18,949 nt of DNA from Spirochaetia bacterium (GTDB lineage Bacteria; Spirochaetota; Spirochaetia; Treponematales; Treponemataceae), in the NCBI GenBank assembly GCA_900769325.1, contig CAAGGF010000082.1, forward strand, positions 1 to 18,949. Reading direction: 5' to 3'. Under the pieces are notes generated by a model. It had not been told where the DNA came from and searched no databases. It was given only the letters and a program-made list of their open reading frames with translations. Shown in pieces: positions 7,451-14,326 of the stretch; position 1 is the first letter of the stretch; the number at the start of each line of letters is the position of its first letter. Made by a program: the position numbers and the translations under genes.

Positions 7451-7634
7451 TTTTTTCTGTCAGATTATTGAGTTATCTGATAGTTCATTATGATGCAGAA
7501 ATTTTAATTTATGATGAGATTTTGAATTTATCCTGAATTTTAAGTTTCTTTTTTTGGGCTTTAAATTTGTCATTTTTAGTAAACGAAGTGAATAGAGAAA
7601 TCTGTTTTTATCTTTGTGATGAATTTTGAAAGAA

Positions 7635-7678
7635 GTGCTCCAGTTTATATTTAAATTTTTAAATATAAACTGGAGCAC
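7635..7678. repeat. Perfect 44-bp palindrome made of two iterons
   Basis: Arms of 21 bp (7635-7655 and 7658-7678) are exact reverse complements around a TT centre. Each arm is a full copy of the element in its AAATATAAACTGGAGCAC form plus three A/T bases. The sequence could extrude as a cruciform or bind a dimer. Confidence 0.95.
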
Positions 7679-7836
7679 CTTTGGCGGCGGGGTGAAAGAA
7701 ATTTGGTGTATGTAAGAAGGAATAAATTCTGGAGAACATATTTGTCATAAATTCTGTAAACCGGAAATACAAACTGGAGCAGAGATTTATGCAGTGTAAG
7801 ACTTAAAAAGAAGTTCTGGGGGACACTAAAAAGTAA

Positions 7837-7908
7837 TGTCATTCTGAACTTGTTTCAGAATCCGCCACATATACAGCATATAGATCCCGAAACGAGTTCG
7901 GGATGACA
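7837..7908. repeat. Fold-back (MITE-like) intergenic repeat
   Basis: TGTCATTCTGAACTTGTTTC at 7837 begins a 26-bp arm whose inverted partner is at 7883-7908 (starting GATCCCGAAACGAGTTCGGG). The arms match at 21 of 26 positions, and each arm is itself a small hairpin. Such TGTCAT-ended fold-back units are common dispersed intergenic repeats in bacteria. A single arm recurs at 16104-16129. Confidence 0.7.
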
Positions 7909-7997
7909 AGCTTCGTTCAGGGATGACAAGTTTTGTTTAGGGTGACAAGTTTCGTTTGGTGTGATAAGTTCCGTCTGGGGGACAAGTTTCGTTCTGG
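7900..7997 (+). repeat. Five-copy 19-20 bp tandem repeat
   Basis: Units start near 7900, 7920, 7940, 7959 and 7978 with consensus GGGATGACAAGTTTCGTTTR. The first unit begins inside the end of the fold-back repeat (GGGATGACA), so the array seems to have grown from that end. Later copies are progressively more diverged. Confidence 0.85.
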
Positions 7998-8258
7998 GGA
8001 GGGTGAAATACAAAGTGGAGCACCTATTTGCAGGATTTTTCTTTTTTATCGCCTTTAAATATAAAGTGGAGCAGTGGAAGATTAAAATTTCTTATTTTAT
8101 CCCTTATTTATATTGAAGAATTTTGAATTCTGTAAACTGAAAATACAAACTGGAGCAGGTTTTAATGATTTTTTGCGGGTGTAGGAATTTTGATTGCTTT
8201 TTGCTGAAATGAGGTGAGTGTTTAAAAAAGTTTACAGGTTATTTAAATTTATTGAATC

Positions 8259-8323
8259 AAATACAAAGTGGAGCACTCGGTAAGTTTTTTATGACATTTT
8301 TTAAGGTGCTCCACTTTGTATTT
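8259..8323. repeat. Perfect inverted pair of iterons at the right edge
   Basis: A forward AAATACAAAGTGGAGCAC (8259-8276) and its exact reverse complement (8306-8323) are separated by 29 bp. These are the last copies on the right and mark the edge of the repeat field; GC-rich DNA of a different character begins about 15 bases on. Confidence 0.95.
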
Positions 8324-8334
8324 AGCGACAGGAA

Positions 8335-8492
8335 AGAAACTGAAAACGGCGAAGTGCGGCAAGGATAGTAGCCCCTGCGTAAGCAGTCCCGGAACGAAGG
8401 GAAGGGATGAGCCGGATGAGGCGAAGGGCGGATAGCCTGGTTTTGGTTGTTTTGTTTTTCAGAATGAGAAACAAAATAATCAAAAGCCGCCC
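8335..8492. repeat. GC-rich structured element with long hairpin
   Basis: A block that is far richer in G+C and purines than the surrounding DNA runs from about 8335 to 8440, with motifs such as GGATAGTAGCCCCTGCG and GGCGAAGGGCGGATAGCC. From 8426 it folds into a long stem: GGGCGG (8426-8431) pairs with CCGCCC (8487-8492), and 8441-8460 pairs with 8466-8485 through 20 positions with three non-Watson-Crick pairs around an AGAAT loop. No U-tract follows, so it is not an obvious terminator. It may be a dispersed intergenic repeat or a structured RNA; I do not recognise a named family. Confidence 0.5.
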
Positions 8493-8523
8493 AAATAAAA
8501 AAATATAAATTTAAAAGAATCTC

Positions 8524-8553
8524 TTGACAAAAATGAATGGGGGGGGGTATGCT
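8524..8553 (+). promoter_or_regulatory. Promoter with nine-G tract in the spacer (candidate phase switch)
   Basis: A perfect -35 TTGACA (8524-8529) is followed by an 18-bp spacer ending in nine consecutive G residues (8539-8547) and by TATGCT as -10 (8548-8553). Loss of one G would give the optimal 17-bp spacing. The lipoprotein gene begins 92 bases downstream. Slipped-strand changes in the tract would alter promoter strength, the classic layout of transcriptional phase variation. Confidence 0.7.
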
Positions 8554-8645
8554 TTATATTGAAAAATTTATTTTCGGTTTGCGTTGCAAATTTTTAGAAA
8601 TTCTGTTCGCTAAGGGCAGGTTTATTCTTAAAATCAGAGGATTTT

Positions 8646-11600
8646 ATGAAGAAAAAGATTTTATTTTTAGTTACAGGAATTTTGTGCCTTGCAGGATTGT
8701 TTTTTTCATGTGCAGCAGACAGTTCGGGCGACAGCGGTTCTTCCGGTCCTGTAAAAGGCTCTGTGGTTTACAATGTAAAAACTGCAAGTAGCACAGAAAA
8801 AATTATTTTGGGCTGGCAAGTTCCCGCAGCAAATTATTTCGGCGTTCAAATTTCAATGACGCCGGCAGAAGGAACTCTCGTTTATCCAGAAACATGTACA
8901 GCAACTGAAAAAAATCTTCTTGTTGAAGGTTTGAAAGCGAATACTGAATATTCGTTTACATTTACTGCACTTGATTCTGAAGGAAAATCTGGTTCAGAAA
9001 CAACAACGATTAAAATTAAAACGGCAAGTGCATCAGAACCTGTTATAGATTCGACTGCTCCTAGTGAAGTCACGGAAATAGAAGCTGTTGCCGGAGATGG
9101 TTCTGTAATGCTTTCATGGACAAATCCTTCTGATGAAGATTTTTACGGCGTTAAGATTTCAGCAGAGCCAGCAGCAGGAACTTTGGAGAATTCTGTAGTT
9201 GTAACTTCAAATACATTTACTGTAAGCGGTCTTACAAATGAAACTTCGTATAAATTCACGCTAAAAACGATTGATGATTCGCTTAATGTTTCTGCTGGTA
9301 TTTCATCAGAGAGTGTTTCACCTGTTGATTTAAGCGATAAAACAGCGCCGGCAGAAGTTACGGAATTAAAAACATCAGATGCTGAAGATGGTTCTGTAAC
9401 ACTTACCTGGAAAAATCCGGATGATGAAGATTTTTATGGGGTTCAGATTTCAGCAGAGCCGGCAGAAGGAACTTTAAGTGAGCCTGTTCTGGTAAAATCA
9501 GAAACATTTACAGTAAGCGGTCTTACAAATGGTACGGTGTATACATTTACGCTTAAAACGATTGACAGGTCGCTTAATGTTTCAGAGGGAACATCATCAG
9601 AGCCTGTTACGCCTGTTGATACAAGTGATACAACGCCACCGGCAGAAGTTACAAACTTAAAATTGAAAGTTGCCGACGGAATTGCAAAACTTACCTGGAC
9701 GGATTCTGTTTCTGAAGATGTGTTAGGTTATGAAATTACCTATGACAGCAAGAAAATTGAATATGCTACAGGACGTTCTGTATTTGAACAGATGGCGGCA
9801 AATACTGTTTTTGTAAGTCCTGGAACTCAGAAATACGAATTTGAAGTAGAAACCGGAAAAGACTATTCATTTACGATTAAAGCAGTTGATATAAACGGAA
9901 ATAAAAGTACTGGTCAAGTCCTGTCAAAAAAATTAATGGATGTGATTGAACCTAAGCCGTATGCAACAAGAACTGAAAATCTTGACTTGATTTTTGGAAC
10001 GGAATCAGTTGCAGAAATTACGCTTACAATTAAACGCTCTGAATGGAATAATCTTCTTGAATATTATGATGAAAATCCAAAGAACGAAGACTGCATTCAC
10101 GCTGATTTTAAAATGACAAAAGGCGATTACACATGGCAGGCAGAAGACATTGGAATGAGGCTTCGCGGAAACACAAGCCGTATTAGGCCTCAGCAGGGTG
10201 ATAATTATTATCAGGCACATTTTAAAATCGATTTTGAAGAATGGATAGAAGACGACACAATTGAAGAAGGAAAACTTGCCGGTTGTATGAAGGGCATTAT
10301 TCTTAAACGCTTCAAGGACGACCCTACTTATGTGCGTGAAGTATTCGGCTATAATTTCTTTAGGGAAAACGGAATTTGGACGGCTCCTCGTGCAGGTTAT
10401 ACACGGCTTTTCATAACGCTTGTAGAAAAAGACGGTTCAAAGACTGAACTTGATTACGGCGTTTATGCAATGATTGAAGAAATCAACAAGCAGTTCCTTA
10501 AAGAGCGTTCAGAAATTACGCCTGAAATCGGAACAAAATTCAAAGGAAATAAAGGTAACCTTTGGAAATGTTGCTGGCAGTCGTCAAACGGTCCTTCAAT
10601 GGCAACTGATTTTGATGCATACCGTTCATTTGGCGTTGAAGAAATCTTCCTTGATGAAGCAAAAAGCATGCGTTACGACTATGATTTAAAGACTAACAAA
10701 GATGACTTGATTTCTGCACGCGATGAGTTCATTGATTTTATTTATGAGCTTAACAGACTTTCTACTGTAGAAGAAATAAAATCTTTCTATCAAAAGAAAA
10801 TGGATGTTGATTTGTTCCTCAAAACTTATGCCTGCAATGTACTTTTGGGAATGGACGATGACTATTGGAACAACAACAACAACTACTATTTCTATTTTGA
10901 TAAAGGCGGAAAGTGCTACTTTATTCCGTATGATTACGACAACATTCTTGGAACAAACTGTTTTGACGACACTGCAACAAAAAATCCTTTAAAATGGGGA
11001 GAAAATGGATACGAAGTGCCGCTTATAGAAAAACTCCTTTCTGTTCCTGAATACAAACAAATGTATGTTGACTATCTTCTTGAATTAAGTGAAGAAACTT
11101 CTTTTGTAGAAGGAAGTCAGAGCGAAATTCTGCGGTTACAGGCAATGGTAGAAAGTTATGTTAATAGTAAAGATTTAACATATTTTAATACATATCCTTC
11201 TATTTCTGATGATACTGCACCTTGGTGTTCAAATTATGGAAAATATAAACTTCTTTCAGCTGATGAACAGACAAATTATTTTGAGACTAAGACAAAATCA
11301 GTCAATGCATATTGTAACCCTGTTTATGTAGATGTAACGCTTGACTTGAATGTTCCTTCTGGTGCAGACGTTTGGTTCACGGATAATAATTATAATTATT
11401 ACACTCAAGGTACTTGTTTATTACAAAATTGTCTTGCAGGAATAGCTATAAGTGATAATTATTCTTCTATTTGGTGTTATACGCATCATTTTGACGGCTG
11501 GTATGATGCTGCTGAAGGTGGAAATCTCGTTACTGATGTTCCTGCTACTGCAACAACATTGTATGCTCATTGGATTCCAAAACAAGTTTATCAAATTACA

Positions 11601-12194
11601 TTTAAATTAAATCGTGGAACTAGTTCTTCTATCACAGATGGTGAAACTCAGTCTTTCTATGATGGAGAGTATCTGCCTAATTTTGGAATTACAAATGAAA
11701 CAGATAATGCATTCTTCCTTGGCTGGTATGATGCTGAAGAAGGTGGAAATTTAGTTAAATACGCAGAATCTGATATGACAGTTTATGCTCATTACCGTGA
11801 ACTTCCGTACAAATACTGGATAGATGAATCTTCTGTAATTCATCTTTCTTTTGCATTTAATCCAGAAGATTTTGGTTTGTCTGCTTATAAAGATTATAAA
11901 GTTATTCATGCTTGTGGATTGTCTGACTGGGTAAACTCAACAGTCGAGATGACAAAGGGTGAAGATGGTGTATACCGATGTGAGTATACAAGTGAAAATT
12001 ATAATATTTCATCTATGTGGCCGGGTTATAAATTCATTGTAGACGGAACATGGAGTGAGAAGGGATATATAGATGGATGGACAGGTCCGTATGATGGTTA
12101 TAGGTATAGGAGTTATTTGACACCTATGGAAACTTATGAAAATGTGCCTAATTATAATTTCTTAATCAAGGAACTTATATCTAATTATAATTAA
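8646..12194 (+). CDS. Large lipoprotein: FnIII repeats, CotH kinase domain, InlB-like repeats
   Basis: The 1182-residue protein starts with a lipoprotein signal (lipobox LFFSC, Cys22), so it is probably anchored at the cell surface. Four FnIII-like repeats cover about 38-126, 136-230, 232-328 and 330-430; the second and third are close copies. A CotH kinase-like domain follows (455-890), with MRLRGNTSR (504-512), GIILKRFKDD, LDYGVYAMIEE and the acidic motif PYDYDNILG (761-769) expected to bind metal and nucleotide. Two InlB/Listeria-Bacteroides-type repeats end in LYAHW and VYAHY (about 945-1050). The C-terminal 120 residues, rich in Trp and Tyr, resemble a starch-binding or E-set module, though weakly. 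AGAGG precedes the ATG by five bases. It is monocistronic, with its own promoter and terminator. The substrate is unknown; adhesion or glycan interaction is a guess. Confidence 0.9.
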   Translation: MKKKILFLVTGILCLAGLFFSCAADSSGDSGSSGPVKGSVVYNVKTASSTEKIILGWQVPAANYFGVQISMTPAEGTLVYPETCTATEKNLLVEGLKANTEYSFTFTALDSEGKSGSETTTIKIKTASASEPVIDSTAPSEVTEIEAVAGDGSVMLSWTNPSDEDFYGVKISAEPAAGTLENSVVVTSNTFTVSGLTNETSYKFTLKTIDDSLNVSAGISSESVSPVDLSDKTAPAEVTELKTSDAEDGSVTLTWKNPDDEDFYGVQISAEPAEGTLSEPVLVKSETFTVSGLTNGTVYTFTLKTIDRSLNVSEGTSSEPVTPVDTSDTTPPAEVTNLKLKVADGIAKLTWTDSVSEDVLGYEITYDSKKIEYATGRSVFEQMAANTVFVSPGTQKYEFEVETGKDYSFTIKAVDINGNKSTGQVLSKKLMDVIEPKPYATRTENLDLIFGTESVAEITLTIKRSEWNNLLEYYDENPKNEDCIHADFKMTKGDYTWQAEDIGMRLRGNTSRIRPQQGDNYYQAHFKIDFEEWIEDDTIEEGKLAGCMKGIILKRFKDDPTYVREVFGYNFFRENGIWTAPRAGYTRLFITLVEKDGSKTELDYGVYAMIEEINKQFLKERSEITPEIGTKFKGNKGNLWKCCWQSSNGPSMATDFDAYRSFGVEEIFLDEAKSMRYDYDLKTNKDDLISARDEFIDFIYELNRLSTVEEIKSFYQKKMDVDLFLKTYACNVLLGMDDDYWNNNNNYYFYFDKGGKCYFIPYDYDNILGTNCFDDTATKNPLKWGENGYEVPLIEKLLSVPEYKQMYVDYLLELSEETSFVEGSQSEILRLQAMVESYVNSKDLTYFNTYPSISDDTAPWCSNYGKYKLLSADEQTNYFETKTKSVNAYCNPVYVDVTLDLNVPSGADVWFTDNNYNYYTQGTCLLQNCLAGIAISDNYSSIWCYTHHFDGWYDAAEGGNLVTDVPATATTLYAHWIPKQVYQITFKLNRGTSSSITDGETQSFYDGEYLPNFGITNETDNAFFLGWYDAEEGGNLVKYAESDMTVYAHYRELPYKYWIDESSVIHLSFAFNPEDFGLSAYKDYKVIHACGLSDWVNSTVEMTKGEDGVYRCEYTSENYNISSMWPGYKFIVDGTWSEKGYIDGWTGPYDGYRYRSYLTPMETYENVPNYNFLIKELISNYN
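9051..9635 (+). repeat. Tandem duplicated FnIII-encoding segments
   Basis: The segments coding residues 136-231 and 232-330 share runs such as EDFYGV, ISAEPA, FTVSGLTN, FTLKTID and SLNVS at equal spacing, with similar DNA. This is a recent internal duplication of about 290 bp and a possible site of length variation. Confidence 0.75.
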
Positions 12195-12214
12195 TTATTA
12201 AAAAGTGAGGTATG

Positions 12215-12301
12215 GCGTAAAATCGGTTTATTAAATCATTGGTTTTTACGCACTTTAATTTTATAAAACGCCTTCAGAGTATTTCTGGAGGCGTTTTTTT
12301 T
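12215..12301 (+). terminator. Intrinsic terminator after the CotH lipoprotein
   Basis: The stem CGCCTTCAGA / TCTGGAGGCG (12269-12278 and 12284-12293, one G-T pair) is flanked by AAAA and followed by eight T residues, so it can work in both directions. A weaker inverted repeat, GCGTAAAA / TTTTACGC (12215 and 12244), precedes it. Confidence 0.9.
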
Positions 12302-12503
12302 ACAACTGCCTTTAGATGAGAATTTTTTAAAAAAAATTCAAGAGAAACTTGAATGACAAATCGAATTTTTTTTGCTATATTAACAATACTTCTGAAAAAT
12401 GTTTTCGGGGGAAAAAGCGTTTCTTTTTTAGAAAACTTAAATTGTAGTGTTCGTCGAGCACTTTGTATCAAATTTTTATTATGTGAATGGGAGGAATACT
12501 GAG
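12302..12503 (+). promoter_or_regulatory. Promoter and leader of the XRE-rtcB unit
   Basis: ATGACA (12353-12358), a 17-bp spacer and TATATT (12376-12381) form a good promoter with a start near 12388. The roughly 115-base leader contains a possible hairpin (GTTTTC at 12402 with GAAAAC at 12431, and AAAAG with CTTTT inside) and an imperfect palindrome GTGTTCGTCGAGCAC at 12448. Nothing else is evident in this stretch. Confidence 0.5.
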
Positions 12504-12677
12504 ATGAAAACAAAATTGACAACAAACAAATATCAGATGCCAAAAACATCTCAGTTTCTGCTCAAATTTTATTTGTGCTTACAGCATAAATTTAAACAGA
12601 TACAAAGGATGTTTTGCGATTCTGGCGTCATAGACATAAGTCAGCACAATTTTGAAGATTTTTATAAGAAAGTTTAA
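12504..12677 (+). CDS. Small hypothetical protein, 57 residues
   Basis: This short basic ORF (MKTKLTTNKYQMPKTS...) has a good GGGAGG ribosome binding site ending nine bases before the ATG and lies between a plausible promoter and the XRE gene, which follows 45 bases later. It contains no Trp, has several Lys/Gln residues and ends NFEDFYKKV. The frame is open a little further upstream from a GTG at 12447, but the ribosome binding site supports the ATG. I recognise no family. It may be a real small protein of the XRE-rtcB operon or only a leader ORF. Confidence 0.4.
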   Translation: MKTKLTTNKYQMPKTSQFLLKFYLCLQHKFKQIQRMFCDSGVIDISQHNFEDFYKKV

Positions 12678-12700
12678 CGCATAATTTTTATACATGCGTT
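12676..12700. promoter_or_regulatory. Inverted repeat before the XRE gene
   Basis: AACGCAT (12676-12682) and ATGCGTT (12694-12700) are perfect inverted arms separated by 11 bases, located between the small ORF and the XRE gene's ribosome binding site. It could be an operator for the XRE protein or an RNA hairpin in the operon. Confidence 0.4.
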
Positions 12701-12722
12701 TGCTTTCAGCAAGGAGAAACGG

Positions 12723-12989
12723 ATGTGTAAAATTCATAAACCAATCATCAATATCGAAGCAACTGCTGCAAAAATTAAAGAATGTCGGATTCGTGCCGGC
12801 TATTCAGTTCGTGAAATCCAAGCTATTCTAAATTTCTCAAGTCCAGAAGCGATTTATTCGTGGGAGAAGGGTAAATATATTCCTTCGATTGATAATATGA
12901 TTGTCATCGCTGAACTTTACGGTGTTTCAATCGACGACTTTATTGTTCGGGATATTATAGAAATTGAATGTGAACTGACGGTTGCTTAA
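12723..12989 (+). CDS. XRE-family helix-turn-helix regulator
   Basis: The 88-residue protein is one Cro/C1-type helix-turn-helix (15-74): AAKIKECRIRAGYSVREIQAI, the recognition region SPEAIYSWEKGKYIPSIDNM and the closing helix IVIAELYGVSIDDFIV. An AAGGAG ribosome binding site precedes the ATG. Its stop is 12 bases before the rtcB start, so the two are almost certainly one operon. No sensor or dimerisation domain beyond the helices is present. An inverted repeat just upstream is a candidate binding site. The natural inference is control of the rtcB operon, probably including itself; it could equally act elsewhere. Confidence 0.85.
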   Translation: MCKIHKPIINIEATAAKIKECRIRAGYSVREIQAILNFSSPEAIYSWEKGKYIPSIDNMIVIAELYGVSIDDFIVRDIIEIECELTVA

Positions 12990-13001
12990 AATGGAGTGAA
13001 A

Positions 13002-14231
13002 ATGATTTTTGTTGAAGGAAAATATAATACGGCGAAAATTTTTACGGATAATCTCGATGAAAACGGGCGGAATCAGATTGAAAGGCTTTGTAATCAGCCT
13101 TATTCAGCAGACAGTAAAATTCGTATGATGCCGGATGTTCATGCAGGGGCGGGGTGTACAATCGGAACTACGATGACAATCAGTGATAAAATCTGCCCGA
13201 ATCTTGTAGGCGTTGATATCGGCTGCGGAATGGAAACTCTTGTAATCAAAGCGGATTCTCCCGTGAGCGAAAAATTTAATCCAGAAACGCTTGATAAATG
13301 CATTAGAAGAAATATTCCTGTGGGAAGGGAAGTGCGGACCGAAAGTCATGTTCATAAATTTGTTGAAGAAATTGAATTTGATAAAATCCGCTGCAAGAAA
13401 GCAAACATTATCAATGCAAGAAGGTCGCTGGGAACTCTTGGCGGGGGAAACCATTTTATTGAAGCAGACCGCGATGAAAACGGAAATTTATATATCGTCG
13501 TTCATTCAGGGAGCCGTCATCTTGGTCTTGAAGTTGCAAATTATTATCAGGATTTAGCGTGGAAGCAGTTGAATCACACAGAAGAATCGGATATTCGTGA
13601 GGCGATTAAAAAACTGAAGGCTGAAGGAAAGAGTTCTGAAATCGAAAAACTTCTTCCTCAAATTAAAAATGCAGTCCGAACAAATATTCCTCAATCACTT
13701 GCATATATTGAAGGAAAATATTTTGAAGATTACATCAACGATATGAAAATTCTTCAGAAATTTGCAAAATTCAACAGAAAGGCGATGATTGATATAATTT
13801 CTGTGGGGCTTCGGCTTGATAAGCATGATATAATCGACCAGTTTACGACGATTCATAATTACATTGATACGGATGCAATGATTTTGAGAAAGGGTAGTGT
13901 AAGTGCTCAAAAAGGCGAAAAGATTCTGATTCCGATTAATATGCGTGACGGAAGTCTTGTGTGCGTTGGTAAAGGTAATGAAGACTGGAATTATTCTGCA
14001 CCGCACGGAGCTGGACGCATTATGGGACGAAAAGAGGCTCGTTATAAACTCAAACTGGAAGATTTTGAAAATTCTATGAAAGGAATCTGGTCGTCGACGG
14101 TTTGTAAAGATACGATTGATGAAGCTCCGATGGCTTATAAAGATATGAGCGAAATCGTTTCTAATATTGAACCGACTGCAGAAATTGTAAATGTAATTAA
14201 ACCGATTTTCAATTTTAAGGCAGCAGAATAA
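13002..14231 (+). CDS. rtcB: RtcB-family RNA ligase
   Basis: The 409-residue protein is an RtcB RNA ligase, which joins 2',3'-cyclic phosphate (or 3'-phosphate) and 5'-OH RNA ends using GTP and Mn2+ in tRNA repair or splicing. Diagnostic motifs are DVHAGAGCTIGTTM (45-58), VGVDIGCGMET (69-79) with the metal-binding Cys75, GGNHFIEAD (148-156), VHSGSRHLG (168-176), DQFTTIHNYID and SAPHGAGRIMGR (332-343), where His335 is the expected guanylylated residue. The length fits the shorter RtcB group of about 400 residues. I start at the ATG with GGAG five bases upstream; a GTG two codons earlier overlaps that site. It is the last gene of the XRE-rtcB unit. No archease or RtcA is seen nearby. Confidence 0.95.
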   Translation: MIFVEGKYNTAKIFTDNLDENGRNQIERLCNQPYSADSKIRMMPDVHAGAGCTIGTTMTISDKICPNLVGVDIGCGMETLVIKADSPVSEKFNPETLDKCIRRNIPVGREVRTESHVHKFVEEIEFDKIRCKKANIINARRSLGTLGGGNHFIEADRDENGNLYIVVHSGSRHLGLEVANYYQDLAWKQLNHTEESDIREAIKKLKAEGKSSEIEKLLPQIKNAVRTNIPQSLAYIEGKYFEDYINDMKILQKFAKFNRKAMIDIISVGLRLDKHDIIDQFTTIHNYIDTDAMILRKGSVSAQKGEKILIPINMRDGSLVCVGKGNEDWNYSAPHGAGRIMGRKEARYKLKLEDFENSMKGIWSSTVCKDTIDEAPMAYKDMSEIVSNIEPTAEIVNVIKPIFNFKAAE

Positions 14232-14250
14232 AAGAATGAATATGTTCCAA

Positions 14251-14279
14251 TTGTAAAACCTCTGAAAATTTATTATATT
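14251..14279 (+). promoter_or_regulatory. gpmI promoter
   Basis: TTGTAA (14251-14256), a 17-bp spacer and TATATT (14274-14279) give a start near 14286, about 40 bases before the gpmI ATG. It lies in the only gap between rtcB and gpmI and gives gpmI separate expression. Confidence 0.55.
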
Positions 14280-14326
14280 TATAACAGTCATCAAAAACGA
14301 ATTTGTAAATTTTTTGAGGTTATAAA

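Larger units (their letters stand above)
7765..8158 (+). repeat. Iteron-like elements, right cluster
   Basis: Four forward copies: AAATACAAACTGGAGCAG (7765-7782), AAATACAAAGTGGAGCAC (8006-8023), AAATATAAAGTGGAGCAG (8057-8074) and AAATACAAACTGGAGCAG (8141-8158). Unlike classical iterons they are irregularly spaced. The C/G alternation before TGGAGCA and the terminal C/G define sub-types. Confidence 0.9.
6972..8334. other. Gene-poor repeat field upstream of parA
   Basis: I see no convincing intact gene in this stretch. It holds the second repeat family near parA, a possible broken small ORF (7126-7273), most forward copies of the 18-bp element, a perfect 44-bp palindrome (7635-7678), a fold-back repeat (7837-7908) and a five-copy tandem repeat (7900-7997). 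Two minus-strand open frames of 63-72 codons here run through the repeats and have neither a ribosome binding site nor a recognisable product. Confidence 0.6.

Noticed and set aside
7460..7842. Two minus-strand frames of 72 and 63 codons in the repeat field
   Set aside because: They run through iterons and the fold-back repeat, have no ribosome binding site and show low-complexity Lys/Phe/Leu-rich products.
4170..8330. Target-site duplications or att sites bounding the rep-par module
   Set aside because: No integrase or transposase gene is present, and no direct repeat other than the iterons themselves was seen at the two edges, so I cannot define an insertion boundary.
12448..12471. CACTTTGTAT resembling part of the 18-bp replicon element
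   Set aside because: Only ten bases agree and the invariant TGGAGCA core is absent; chance is likely in AT-rich DNA.
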